Origin: an uncultured Porphyromonadaceae bacterium
GTDB taxonomy: Bacteria > Bacteroidota > Bacteroidia > Bacteroidales > Muribaculaceae
NCBI GenBank assembly: GCA_947175715.1
Contig: CAMWOD010000004.1
Span: 1-15,849 of the forward strand
Direction: 5' to 3'
Length of the DNA stretch: 15,849 nucleotides
Below, in pieces: positions 1-7,977 of this stretch. The notes below the pieces were generated by a model, which was not told where the DNA came from, did not search any database, and saw nothing but the letters and a program-made list of their open reading frames with translations. Position 1 is the stretch's first letter. Each line of letters begins with the position of its first letter. A program made the position numbers and the translations under genes.

Positions 1-2853
1 GCGGTAGGCTTCGCGGGTCCACACGACGAGGGAGGAGGCGGCTACGATAATGAGCAGGTCGAGGGTGCCGGTGGGGTTGAAGTGCCAGTCGAGGGTGTGG
101 AGCATGGGCTCGACGTTGAACATCTCGTAGGCGATTTCGGTGATGAATAGCTGCCCGACGACGATGATAGCCACGATGGTCCAAAAGCCGCTGCTCATCT
201 TGAGCTTAAACACGCTCTCGCCTGTGTCGAAGCTGCGGGCGTTGAACATGTACCAGAAGTGGGTCCACACGAATATGGAGAACAGGAGTGTAGCCTCATA
301 AGGAGTCATGGCCTGTGGCGCTCCAAGCGTCACGTGCGCCACCTCGGTCAGTGAGGTGACGGTGGCGTGGCTGAATATCCAGTAGAATCCGAGTGTGATA
401 GCGAAGAATATGAGCCCTACGGATACCATTTCCAACATCATGGGGTGTGTGAGTATCGATGCCTGACGGCTGCGGGGTGGATCGTTCATCACGCGGAGCG
501 ACGGCGGGAGCGATGCCAGCGCCATTGCTCCAAATGTGTCCATGATAAGGTTGACCCACAGCATCTGTGTGACGGTGAGGGGTGACTCGGTGCCCATAAA
601 CGATCCAAATAGCACGAGTAGGCATGCCGCCACGTTGACTGTGAGCTGAAACAGCAGGAATCGCTGTATATTCTTATAGAGCGAGCGCCCCCACATCACG
701 GCCCGGCCAATCGACGAGAAGGAGTTGTCGATGATGGTGATATCCGATGCTTCTTTGGCCACCGAGGTGCCGTCGCCCATCGACAGGCCCACATGGGCCG
801 TTTTGAGTGCCGGGGCGTCGTTGGTGCCATCGCCCGTCACGGCCACTACTTCGTTGTTGGCTTGCAGCGCTTCTACCAGTCGCTTTTTATCCATCGGGCG
901 GGCACGGGCTATTATCTTCAAGTCTTCCGCGCAGTCGCGAATCTGGGCATCGGTGAGCGAGGCAAATTCCACGCCGGTGATTATGTTGTGCTCATCGTCG
1001 GTATGATCGTCCCACAGGCCGATTTGGCGCCCTATCTCCTTGGCTGTGCCCAGGGTGTCGCCTGTGACTATCTTTACCTTGATTCCGGCGTTGACTACCT
1101 CTCTTACCGCTTCGGGAACGTCGGCGCGTACGGGGTCGGAAATGGCTACAATGCCTATGAATGTGAGGTTGCGGGCCGACAATGTACCCTCGGATATGCC
1201 TGGTGCATCATCACCCAGCTCCTGGTAGGCCAGTCCGAGTGTGCGCATAGCCTGATTTTGGTATTCGAGTAGTTGGGCGTCAAGCTCCTCTTTTGAGACG
1301 CCGTCGGTGTTGCCACACATGCCGAAAACAATCTCGGGAGCGCCTTTTACATATATTATCTTCTTCCCGGTGGCCGACTTCACTACCGTGGCCATATATT
1401 TTCGCTCGGTGGTGAAGGGGAGCTCGGCTATGCGTGTGGCATCCGTTCTGAGCTGCTGGTAGTCGGCACCGCACTCTCTGAGCCATAGCAGCAGCGCGCC
1501 CTCGGTGGGGTTGCCGATCACGGCCGGCCGTTCACCTGTGAGGTCGAGCTGCGCTGTAGAGTTCACGGCGATACCCTCGTAGAGTATCTTGTCGGACGGC
1601 TGACCATAAAAGTTAGTGCGGTAAACCTGCATCTGATTCTGCGTGAGGGTACCGGTCTTGTCGGTGCATATCACGGTGGTGGCGCCCATCGTTTCACAGG
1701 CATGCATCTTGCGCACAAGATTGTTGGTTTTGAGCATGCGGCTCATCGAGTAGGCCAGCGAAAGCGTCACGGCCATCGGCAATCCCTCGGGCACCGCTAC
1801 AACTATCAGGGTCACTGCCACCATCAAGGCAGTGAGCATGTGAGCCAGCAATTGCGACCATTTGATGCTTGTAGCGTCGGGCGTAATCATAGTAAAAGCG
1901 GCAATGACAGTGCCAAAGAATAGGATTAGTGAGCCTACAATTGTGACTACGCATCTGCTTTTGGTCCAACGCTGAAACTTGTTTATCACCAGGTAGAAGA
2001 ACAGAGCCACAGGAGCAATAAGCATATAAGCCTGCCAGCATCCCCAACCAAGAAAGCTGATAAGCTGCCCCACGATCACCAACCCAGCCACATAGTAGCT
2101 TGCCTTGGTGATCCAAGCACCAAGCCCCTCAAGCTGCTGGTTGAGGGGGGTCTTCACACTATCGTCGATCTGGGCTTCCACATATACCTTCCCCATTTCG
2201 GTAGCGTCGCCTACCTTTTCGACGCGCATCACGCCGTGACCTTCCATCACCTTTGTGCCTCGCAACACATGGTTGGATGGGTAAGTTGCCTCTTTATCGA
2301 AATGTTCCGGGTCGGTGGTTTTGGCGCATAGCGGTTCGCCGGTGAGAGTCGACTCATCTACGGCCATTGTCACAGCATCAAGCAGCTCTCCGTCGGCTGG
2401 AATCTCATCGCCGGTATTAATTATTACGACGTCACCTACCACCACATCGCGGCGGGGTATCGTGGTGGTGACACCATTGCGTATCACCTCCACCTGCTCG
2501 TCGTCGTTCACCTGATTGAGTATGCGGAAAGCCTTGTTGGCACGCTGCTCAAATATGAACGCCAGCGTAGTTGCAAGCCCTATGGCCACAAAAATGCCGA
2601 TCGGCTCGAAGAATACATTCCACCCTTGTCCCAACCCCAAGTACTCGTAAAACGATATACCCACCGACAGCACTCCGGCCACCAATAGTATTACAATCAG
2701 CGGGTCGGAAAACTTCTCCCCAAACTTTCGCCACCACGGCTCCTGTTGTGGCGGTGTGAGTACATTCGTTCCGTACTGCTGTCTGCTATTTTGCACTTCG
2801 ACATCAGTAAGGCCATTATAAGGCCCCATATGTTGTGACGCGTTTTCTTCCAT
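1..2853 (-). CDS. Calcium-type P-type ATPase (PMCA/SERCA-like), 3' end cut by window edge
   Basis: Inner-membrane P2-type ATPase that would pump a divalent cation, most likely Ca2+, out of the cytoplasm. The frame is open for 951 codons from the ATG at 2853 to the edge without a stop, so only the extreme C-terminus is missing. Visible in order: a cation-ATPase N-terminal segment, a first membrane segment near residues 46-63, the actuator TGE motif (171-173), the membrane motif VPEGLP (E356), the phosphorylation motif DKTGTLT (D398 is the phosphoacceptor), the nucleotide-binding motif KGAPE (503-507), and the hinge TGDGTND (673-679). Hydrophobic C-terminal segments follow up to the edge, as in PMCA-type pumps. 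PEGL in membrane helix 4 fits Ca2+ or Mn2+ rather than heavy metals, and there is no N-terminal metal-binding domain. It is divergent from the lipoprotein at 3056, with a TAnnTTTG promoter just upstream. Family is certain; exact ion is inferred. Confidence 0.95.
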   Translation of the reverse strand, partial: MEENASQHMGPYNGLTDVEVQNSRQQYGTNVLTPPQQEPWWRKFGEKFSDPLIVILLVAGVLSVGISFYEYLGLGQGWNVFFEPIGIFVAIGLATTLAFIFEQRANKAFRILNQVNDDEQVEVIRNGVTTTIPRRDVVVGDVVIINTGDEIPADGELLDAVTMAVDESTLTGEPLCAKTTDPEHFDKEATYPSNHVLRGTKVMEGHGVMRVEKVGDATEMGKVYVEAQIDDSVKTPLNQQLEGLGAWITKASYYVAGLVIVGQLISFLGWGCWQAYMLIAPVALFFYLVINKFQRWTKSRCVVTIVGSLILFFGTVIAAFTMITPDATSIKWSQLLAHMLTALMVAVTLIVVAVPEGLPMAVTLSLAYSMSRMLKTNNLVRKMHACETMGATTVICTDKTGTLTQNQMQVYRTNFYGQPSDKILYEGIAVNSTAQLDLTGERPAVIGNPTEGALLLWLRECGADYQQLRTDATRIAELPFTTERKYMATVVKSATGKKIIYVKGAPEIVFGMCGNTDGVSKEELDAQLLEYQNQAMRTLGLAYQELGDDAPGISEGTLSARNLTFIGIVAISDPVRADVPEAVREVVNAGIKVKIVTGDTLGTAKEIGRQIGLWDDHTDDEHNIITGVEFASLTDAQIRDCAEDLKIIARARPMDKKRLVEALQANNEVVAVTGDGTNDAPALKTAHVGLSMGDGTSVAKEASDITIIDNSFSSIGRAVMWGRSLYKNIQRFLLFQLTVNVAACLLVLFGSFMGTESPLTVTQMLWVNLIMDTFGAMALASLPPSLRVMNDPPRSRQASILTHPMMLEMVSVGLIFFAITLGFYWIFSHATVTSLTEVAHVTLGAPQAMTPYEATLLFSIFVWTHFWYMFNARSFDTGESVFKLKMSSGFWTIVAIIVVGQLFITEIAYEMFNVEPMLHTLDWHFNPTGTLDLLIIVAASSLVVWTREAYR

Positions 2854-2879
2854 GTAGATATTATGGCAATTCAGCTATA

Positions 2880-2887
2880 TAATTTTG
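2880..2887 (+). promoter_or_regulatory. Possible -7 box (TAATTTTG) for the PepSY-like lipoprotein
   Basis: The plus strand reads TAATTTTG, matching TAnnTTTG, and it is the only such match on this strand between the two divergent genes. It would give a leader of roughly 160 bases before the ATG at 3056. No -33 element is evident. The box sits six bases from the minus-strand box at 2894-2901, so if both work the divergent promoters overlap and would compete. The rest of the 202-base gap holds nothing else recognised. Confidence 0.3.
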
Positions 2888-2893
2888 CCGCTA

Positions 2894-2901
2894 CAAAGTT
2901 A
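2894..2901 (-). promoter_or_regulatory. Candidate Bacteroidetes -7 box (TAACTTTG) for the P-type ATPase
   Basis: The minus strand reads TAACTTTG, an exact match to the TAnnTTTG -7 element of the Bacteroidetes primary sigma factor, about 40 bases upstream of the ATPase ATG at 2853. At the expected 19-20 base spacing no good TTG -33 element is visible, so the match rests on the -7 box and its position. The box lies in a 14-base word (2890-2903) found identically at the promoter at 6495-6508. Confidence 0.5.
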
Positions 2902-3055
2902 GCAACTTGTTTTATTCCGACACCCATTCATCGTCGATTTCCCTCACCCTGTTCAACCTCATCAACTTCTCAACCTGCATGTACGGCTGTGAACTTAAGG
3001 AATCGGGAGCTTGTTAAGATAGAGATAAAAATGAACGCAATAAAATATTAATGTT

Positions 3056-3568
3056 ATGATAAAACGTTGTTTACTGGCCCTCGCAGTAGCTACAATAGGA
3101 TGTGTAGGATTTACTGCATGTAATGACGACAACGACGACAATATGAACGTCGCTGTGACTCCACAGTATGTCGACGCCTTGAAGGCGATGTACCCCCAGG
3201 CTCGTATCACCGATTGGGACGCTTATCCCCCGTATTATGTGGCGGAGTGTGTGATAGACGGCAGTGAAACGGATGTATGGTTTGGTCCCGACGCTGCGGT
3301 GTGGGCTATGACCGAAACTGATATTGGCATGAGTCCCCTTGTGCTTCCCGATGCCGTGCAGAGTGCGTTTAACACCACCGAATATGCCGGAGCGGCGATA
3401 GAAGACATAGAGAAATTCGAGCGGCCCGACGTCACATTCTATGTGATCGAATGTGAGCCCACACATGGAGCCGATGTCGATGTCTACATCACTGAGGATG
3501 GCTACGTGACGCAAGTGCTTACCGATACCGACGCCGTCATCTATCCCAATACGCCCATCGGCTTGTAA
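3056..3568 (+). CDS. PepSY-like (PF11396-type) lipoprotein, probably surface exposed
   Basis: A 170-residue secreted lipoprotein of unknown function. The N-terminus has a positive MIKR start, a hydrophobic core, and a lipobox-like FTAC with C22 as the lipidated cysteine. The mature protein begins with an Asp/Asn run (NDDNDDN), which resembles the acidic export signal that sends Bacteroidetes lipoproteins to the cell surface. The rest shows two similar beta-rich units: one around residues 50-80, with TDWDAYPPYYVAEC followed by a DVWF strand, and one around 115-155, with a FYVIEC strand followed by a DVYITEDGYV strand. This fits the Bacteroidetes PepSY-like family of small periplasmic or surface proteins. 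The ATG at 3056 is chosen because the signal peptide begins there; ATG at 3051 is out of frame. It converges on the ABC exporter gene with only seven bases between the stop codons. Confidence 0.75.
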   Translation: MIKRCLLALAVATIGCVGFTACNDDNDDNMNVAVTPQYVDALKAMYPQARITDWDAYPPYYVAECVIDGSETDVWFGPDAAVWAMTETDIGMSPLVLPDAVQSAFNTTEYAGAAIEDIEKFERPDVTFYVIECEPTHGADVDVYITEDGYVTQVLTDTDAVIYPNTPIGL

Positions 3569-3575
3569 GTCGATT

Positions 3576-5252
3576 CTAATTATAACTGATGGGGAGTATG
3601 GTGTCGCAGTAGGGGGCGATGGCCGACTGGTGGTGGGCGATGATGATGATGGTGGAATTGGTGCAGTGAGCGGCGAGGCGCTGCATGAGGGTAGCGGCTG
3701 TGTCGGCATCGAGGGCACTGTTGAACTCGTCGAGGAGCATTATGGAACCGGGGCGCAGCAGGGCGCGTGCTATGGCGATGCGTTGCGCCTGCCCCTCACT
3801 GAGTCCGCCACCGGCTTCGTCGCACGAGGTGTCGAGACCCTGGGGTAGGTCGAAAACGAAGTCGGCAACGGCTATATGGAGCGCCTGGGCCAGTTGCTGA
3901 TCGGTGGCCTGTGGCGAGGCCAGCAGCAGATTGTCGCGCACGGTGCCAGGGAGCAGTGAGTTGCCCTGGGGAACGTAGACGAAATGGCAAAGTGTGGATG
4001 ATGATACCGACGCGGCGCCGCTACAACCATACACCTCGATGGTGCCTGCATCAGGTCGGAGCAGGCCCAACAGGAGCTTGACAAGCGTTGTCTTGCCGAC
4101 GCCGGTTGAGCCCACGATCATGGTGCGGCTACCGGGAGTGAAGTCGTGGCTGAAACTCGACAGTATGTCGTGACCATCGGCCTCGTAGCGAAACGACATA
4201 TCGCTGACGCGCACGCCCAGCGGGGCATCGACCAACTGGGGGCTCGTCTGGTTGTCAACGGGGTGATGAGGTTGATGGGTTGTAAGGTTAACATCGATCT
4301 CGCTGAGACGATCGATAGCCACCGATGTCGAAATAAATGCGGGGATATAGCCCGATATGCCCGCAATGGGACGCTGTATGCGGTTGACGAGCTGTATAAA
4401 CGCCATCATAGTGCCGAAGGTGATGACTCCAACCTTGAGGCTGAATATGCTCCAACCGAAGGCCGTGAGATAGCCGAGGACAAAACCGACGCGCACCAGG
4501 GCTCCGCTGACGGTGGAGAGCCGTGTCTGCTGCTTGTTGGTGGAGTCAAGCTTGTGCTGAATAGCACTGAGGCGATAGTCCATCTCGTCGATACACTCGA
4601 GCGTGCGGAGCAGCATGCGGTTTTTAAGCCCCTCCTGTATGGAAACGTGCATGTCGCTCTCCCCCTGACGGATGCGTGTGGTGAGACGACGTTGTCGACG
4701 GAAAAACATCTTGCTGGCGAGAATGCATACCGGCATGATGACAATAGGTGCCAGGGCCAGATAGGGGTTAAGCCATGCAAGGAATACGAAGGCTCCGAGC
4801 AGCTGCACCAGCATCACCACCATATTGGGGAGCTGCGAAAGGGCAAACGTGGTGACTGTGCGCACGTCGATAGTGAGGCGATTGAGCATATCGCCGCTAT
4901 GAAATCCCTGCTGACCATTGACCAGGGGCATCGTCATCAAGGCATTGTAAAGCCGACGGTTGACACTATTACGCATGCGCATTGTGGCGCGCGACTCGGC
5001 ATAGGCTGTCCACTGCGATATGAGAACGTCGGATATCATACACACCACCATCATCGAAAACAAGGTGACAAGTGTATCTGCCCCACCCGACATGCGACCC
5101 ACGGCGCAGTCGATGGCGCTCTTGCTCAACCATATAAACAGCAGAATGACGCCAACACGCAACACGCCCAACAGCGTGATGACGGTGGCCGTGCGGTGGA
5201 AGCCGTCGGTGATGCGCCAAAGGTAATGGATATATGGCAATATGCGTTTCAA
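3576..5252 (-). CDS. ABC exporter, fused permease and ATP-binding protein (MsbA-like half transporter)
   Basis: Inner-membrane type-I ABC exporter half-transporter of 558 residues that would act as a homodimer. The first ~320 residues hold about six membrane segments (near 24-42, 60-80, 143-162, 164-181, 252-270, 272-290). The nucleotide-binding domain has Walker A GSTGVGKT (K387), Q-loop Q429, signature LSEGQ (484-488), Walker B IMLLDE (D508, catalytic E509) and a switch histidine (H540 or H541). All catalytic residues are present, so it should be active. It lacks the N-terminal C39 peptidase domain of bacteriocin exporters. No in-frame ATG lies between the upstream stop at 5301 and residue 53, so the start is set at TTG 5252, giving a typical MKRILPY N-terminus. 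It follows the nucleotidyltransferase gene after 31 bases, probably as one operon. Substrate unknown; the partner suggests a modified peptide or small metabolite rather than lipid A. Confidence 0.9.
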   Translation of the reverse strand: MKRILPYIHYLWRITDGFHRTATVITLLGVLRVGVILLFIWLSKSAIDCAVGRMSGGADTLVTLFSMMVVCMISDVLISQWTAYAESRATMRMRNSVNRRLYNALMTMPLVNGQQGFHSGDMLNRLTIDVRTVTTFALSQLPNMVVMLVQLLGAFVFLAWLNPYLALAPIVIMPVCILASKMFFRRQRRLTTRIRQGESDMHVSIQEGLKNRMLLRTLECIDEMDYRLSAIQHKLDSTNKQQTRLSTVSGALVRVGFVLGYLTAFGWSIFSLKVGVITFGTMMAFIQLVNRIQRPIAGISGYIPAFISTSVAIDRLSEIDVNLTTHQPHHPVDNQTSPQLVDAPLGVRVSDMSFRYEADGHDILSSFSHDFTPGSRTMIVGSTGVGKTTLVKLLLGLLRPDAGTIEVYGCSGAASVSSSTLCHFVYVPQGNSLLPGTVRDNLLLASPQATDQQLAQALHIAVADFVFDLPQGLDTSCDEAGGGLSEGQAQRIAIARALLRPGSIMLLDEFNSALDADTAATLMQRLAAHCTNSTIIIIAHHQSAIAPYCDTILPISYN

Positions 5253-5283
5253 GGAATAGGGTGATATTTTGATTGGTAAGACG

Positions 5284-6441
5284 CTATTTTTTAGATTTTC
5301 TTAATGCCCGTTGTGTGGTGTACTTTACGCCGTAGAACAAACGGTCGATGTACATGAATGTGGCCTCGAGTGGTACGAGTCGGAACTGTGAGAAAAAGCG
5401 GGCAGTGATGTGGCGCACTTTGTGCAGGCCGTAGCGTAGGCCGTAGAGATGTTCCCACTTCTTGGCATACTCCTTGGAGAAATAGCCGAAATTGCCACCC
5501 GAAATGATGTCGCTGAACGCTTTTTGGGCTTGCTTGGCGTAGGATGGATCGTAGAGCGGCATTCTGGTGGGTGACACGCCGAGGTGGTTGACGGCTATCC
5601 ACGCAAAGAGCTTCCACCCCTTGGTCATGCCGAATCGGCTGACATTATTCTTAAGTTTCTCGCAGTCAATATCGTCGGCGTGAGTGTGGAATATCATGGC
5701 CCAGTCGCACAATTGGCGCAACCCGATGCCGCCGCCTACGTAATGATGCCAGGCGTGCTGGAATATGAAGATAGCGTCGAAGTCGTAGGACGGCAGCGTG
5801 ACATCGGCATTGCCGAGCCGCACTTTGCGACGACCGGCGGAATGCTCAAGTTCCTGAACGACCCATGCCTGGAAACGCTCCCGGCGAATGGGGGTGTGTA
5901 TCCTCGACGCAAGGCGGTGAATCTCAACGACCACCCCATCCATCACGAAGTCATAGTGATGCACGATTTCGCCCGACTCACGATTGTCACCTACGAGAAG
6001 ATGCTGCCTGCACAATTCGACTGCGCGCTTATACACAGTATCGCCCACATAAAAGTCGATGTCGCCACTCTGGCGCAATTGCGGTGCCCTATAGTATCGA
6101 GCTACGCCCTGCCCCTTGAGCAAAACGCCGCTAATGCCGTGCTGATTGAAAAACGACACCAGCCGCGCCACGGTGTTGTCTAAAATCATCCCGGTCTGGA
6201 TAAGGCCAAGCGCAAATTTGCTCATCTCGGCGGCCATGTTTCCTGAGGGGCGCAGTGGCTCGGGCAAGTACTGCACGCTCTCCACGATAGTGCCAAGCAC
6301 AAAGTGCTTCTTGGCCAGCATTACCACCCATTTCCAATCGATGCCGTCGGGAAGCTCCGACTCGGCGATGGGAGTGCCGTACAACCCAGCCCGCAGCAAG
6401 ACGAAGAATACATTTATATTATTGGCTTCTCGAGATCCCAT
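5284..6441 (-). CDS. NTP_transf_5 family (PF14907-like) nucleotidyltransferase
   Basis: A 385-residue cytoplasmic protein of the uncharacterised nucleotidyltransferase family related to the Pol-beta superfamily. The active site is recognisable: LLKG (K109-G110), then SGDIDFYV with metal-binding D127 and D129, and a third carboxylate E173 in VVEIH after HHYDFVMDG. The later GIGLRQLCDWAM segment (239-250) is also typical of the family. The reaction and substrate are unknown; transfer of a nucleotide to a small molecule, peptide or protein is inferred from the fold only. It starts at ATG 6441, about 50 bases downstream of a good Bacteroidetes promoter (6499-6529), and is followed by the ABC exporter. 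The pairing suggests the product modified here is exported by the neighbour, but no precursor peptide gene is visible in the window. Confidence 0.82.
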   Translation of the reverse strand: MGSREANNINVFFVLLRAGLYGTPIAESELPDGIDWKWVVMLAKKHFVLGTIVESVQYLPEPLRPSGNMAAEMSKFALGLIQTGMILDNTVARLVSFFNQHGISGVLLKGQGVARYYRAPQLRQSGDIDFYVGDTVYKRAVELCRQHLLVGDNRESGEIVHHYDFVMDGVVVEIHRLASRIHTPIRRERFQAWVVQELEHSAGRRKVRLGNADVTLPSYDFDAIFIFQHAWHHYVGGGIGLRQLCDWAMIFHTHADDIDCEKLKNNVSRFGMTKGWKLFAWIAVNHLGVSPTRMPLYDPSYAKQAQKAFSDIISGGNFGYFSKEYAKKWEHLYGLRYGLHKVRHITARFFSQFRLVPLEATFMYIDRLFYGVKYTTQRALRKSKK

Positions 6442-6498
6442 ACCGTGGATGTTAAAACGTTAGATGCCCGCTATCTTTCGATGCAGCGATGCAGGCTA

Positions 6499-6529
6499 CA
6501 AAGTTAGCCATTATTATGATAACCACAAT
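6499..6529 (-). promoter_or_regulatory. Bacteroidetes promoter for the nucleotidyltransferase/ABC exporter unit
   Basis: On the minus strand ATTG (6526-6529) and TAACTTTG (6499-6506) are separated by exactly 19 bases, matching the TTG-N19-TAnnTTTG architecture of Bacteroidetes primary sigma promoters. The predicted start of transcription is near 6492, giving a leader of about 50 bases before ATG 6441. The 115-base gap between the DUF3037 gene and this unit holds nothing else recognised. The -7 box sits in the 14-base word shared with the ATPase promoter. Confidence 0.6.
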
Positions 6530-6556
6530 ACCCCATCGAGTCACAAGCCGCCGCGC

Positions 6557-6961
6557 CTATTCGACCAGCTCGGCAAGTAGGCGCTCGAAAGTGGCCTCAA
6601 GAGTATCGGTGCAGATGCCGGGATGCGAAGGTGAAGTCTGCAGAATGGCGCTTTTGGCTGCCGTGAGCCAGCGATAAGTCTCCTCGACGGGCAGACCTGG
6701 CGCGGGTACATCATTGCGAACGAATAGAGCTACCTGTCGTCGCAGCAAAGGTATATCGGCCCAGGGGTGGAGCGACAGAATGCGCTGCTCATCGATGCGT
6801 ATCTCACAACGCAGCCAGCGGCGGCGCTTACACATCATGATCAGGCCGATGTTGACAAACTCACCGCGCTCTACCCGCGGCACGTATCTCACCACCGCAT
6901 ATTCGTAGAGATTGGCATCGGGAGCGCTATTTTGGGCTTGTGAGGTATTCAGCTCGCTCAT
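6557..6961 (-). CDS. DUF3037 family protein, partner of HipA-like kinase
   Basis: A 134-residue protein of the DUF3037 family. The diagnostic N-terminal stretch is YEYAVVRYVPRVERGEFVN (residues 19-37), leading to NIGLIMMC; the C-terminal half is helical. No catalytic motif, signal peptide or membrane segment is seen. The ATG at 6961 overlaps the TGA of the upstream kinase gene as ATGA, so the two are probably translationally coupled and made in fixed ratio. Genes of this family are commonly found beside the short HipA-like kinases, as here. That suggests a partner, regulator or substrate of the kinase, possibly an antitoxin-like one, but this is inference from context only. Confidence 0.8.
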   Translation of the reverse strand: MSELNTSQAQNSAPDANLYEYAVVRYVPRVERGEFVNIGLIMMCKRRRWLRCEIRIDEQRILSLHPWADIPLLRRQVALFVRNDVPAPGLPVEETYRWLTAAKSAILQTSPSHPGICTDTLEATFERLLAELVE

Positions 6962-7743
6962 AGGCTGGTACGTTTTTGCTGTTCGACAGCTTCATTCACA
7001 AAAATCGAGGTATTTTTCAGCCTCTCGAGCAGAAAATCGGCATAAGCCTGACGGCGCTCATCGGGCGTGATAGCCGAGCCTTCCTCTTCGAGCCACTCGC
7101 GAGGTATGAGGCTGACGATCTTCTGCAAAGTGCGCGGCGTTATAGCCTGACGCATAAGCCGATCGGCCTCTTCAAGGCGGTGAGCATACGGGAGAAACAC
7201 ATGATTCTTGATGTAAGGAAATGGGTCGAGAGCCGCCTGCAGCGGATCGCGCCAGGAATGGTGGAAGTAAAAAGAAGCACCATTGTCGATAAGCCACAGA
7301 TCGTTGTTCCACAGCATCATATTCGGATTCAGACGCGTACGGTCGACGTTGGTCAGGAAAGCGTCGAGCCATAATACTTTCGCAGCCGTCAACTCATCTA
7401 CATGATTGACAGCCGGGTCGAATGTAGCCGCACCCGACAGAAAGTGCAACCCTACGTTCAGCCCCTCGGAATTGCGCATCAGCTCCTGCACCTCCTGGTC
7501 GGGCTCGGTGATACCAAACATGCCTGACAAGTGGAGCAACACCACCTCGGGAACGTTAAACTTAAACGCCCGGGCTATCATACTGCCTAAAAACTCGGCG
7601 ATCAACGCCTTCTTGCCATGACCGGCACCTCGCAGCTTCACCACATATTTGAAGCCATCGTCGGCCTCACCCAGCACAGGGAGAGAGCCCCCCTCCCTCA
7701 TCGGGAGGATATATCGCGTCAACTCTTGTGTCCTTACTTCCAT
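6958..7743 (-). CDS. Short HipA-like Ser/Thr kinase-fold protein (HipA_2-like)
   Basis: A 261-residue cytoplasmic protein with the HipA kinase fold but without the N-terminal extension of E. coli HipA. Visible motifs: YVVK (K36, ATP-contacting lysine); a catalytic-loop-like stretch TNVDRTRLNPNMM, with D134 as probable catalytic base and N139/N141 nearby; and LIDNGASF, with D153 as probable metal-binding aspartate. These suggest an active kinase; the target is unknown. The frame extends upstream to TTG 7812, but the likely promoter box at 7810-7817 and the better MEVRTQEL N-terminus favour ATG 7743. The stop overlaps the start of the DUF3037 gene (ATGA). No HipB-like helix-turn-helix antitoxin is adjacent, so this is not a classical hipBA module. 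Fold is well supported; function is inferred. Confidence 0.82.
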   Translation of the reverse strand: MEVRTQELTRYILPMREGGSLPVLGEADDGFKYVVKLRGAGHGKKALIAEFLGSMIARAFKFNVPEVVLLHLSGMFGITEPDQEVQELMRNSEGLNVGLHFLSGAATFDPAVNHVDELTAAKVLWLDAFLTNVDRTRLNPNMMLWNNDLWLIDNGASFYFHHSWRDPLQAALDPFPYIKNHVFLPYAHRLEEADRLMRQAITPRTLQKIVSLIPREWLEEEGSAITPDERRQAYADFLLERLKNTSIFVNEAVEQQKRTSL

Positions 7744-7809
7744 ACTATCAATAACAACCATAAGAATCAGACAGTTCCCATGACAAAGGCATCTGTCATT
7801 CTCTAACCG

Positions 7810-7817
7810 CAAAAATA
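7810..7817 (-). promoter_or_regulatory. Candidate -7 box (TATTTTTG) for the HipA-like/DUF3037 pair
   Basis: The minus strand reads TATTTTTG, matching TAnnTTTG, about 67 bases upstream of ATG 7743. No convincing -33 TTG lies at 19-20 bases spacing. If used, transcription would begin near 7803, ruling out translation from the upstream TTG at 7812. Confidence 0.4.
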
Positions 7818-7854
7818 TAGAAAATTCTCAAAACTCAGTGGTGATCGTTGGAGA

Positions 7855-7891
7855 AACAAAAAAAGTCTTGCGAATTACTCCACAAGACTTT
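7855..7891 (-). terminator. Intrinsic terminator closing the polysaccharide operon
   Basis: On the minus strand a perfect 9-base stem (AAAGTCTTG at 7883-7891 against CAAGACTTT at 7862-7870) with a 12-base loop runs directly into a U tract (7858-7864, then G and more U). It lies about 87 bases after the stop of UDP-glucose dehydrogenase, and the U tract exists only in that direction. It therefore marks the 3' end of the capsule-type operon and separates it from the HipA-like pair. The remaining bases 7892-7977 show no gene. Confidence 0.85.
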
Positions 7892-7977
7892 AAGCAACAG
7901 AGCGACAATCAAGCGATAGTCAGCTCAGATGTGAATATCTATACGTTGCCAATTCCTACTGGGCTATACAAAATTTT

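Noticed and set aside
2952..2977. Three TCAAC words spaced 8-9 bases apart in the leader of the lipoprotein.
   Set aside because: Too short and imperfect to call a repeat array or operator; could be chance.
3071..3718. Minus-strand frame of 215 codons across the lipoprotein gene and the end of the ABC gene.
   Set aside because: Its start is low-complexity Pro/Ser and the rest is antisense to the lipoprotein; the two overlapped genes are well supported.
4146..5264. Long plus-strand open frame of 372 codons antisense to the ABC exporter.
   Set aside because: The opposite strand encodes a complete ABC transporter with every catalytic motif. The antisense frame is His/Glu-rich, matches no family I recognise and arises from codon bias.
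7744..7812. Upstream TTG start for the HipA-like kinase.
   Set aside because: It overlaps the candidate promoter box at 7810-7817, and the added residues look unlike a HipA-family N-terminus.
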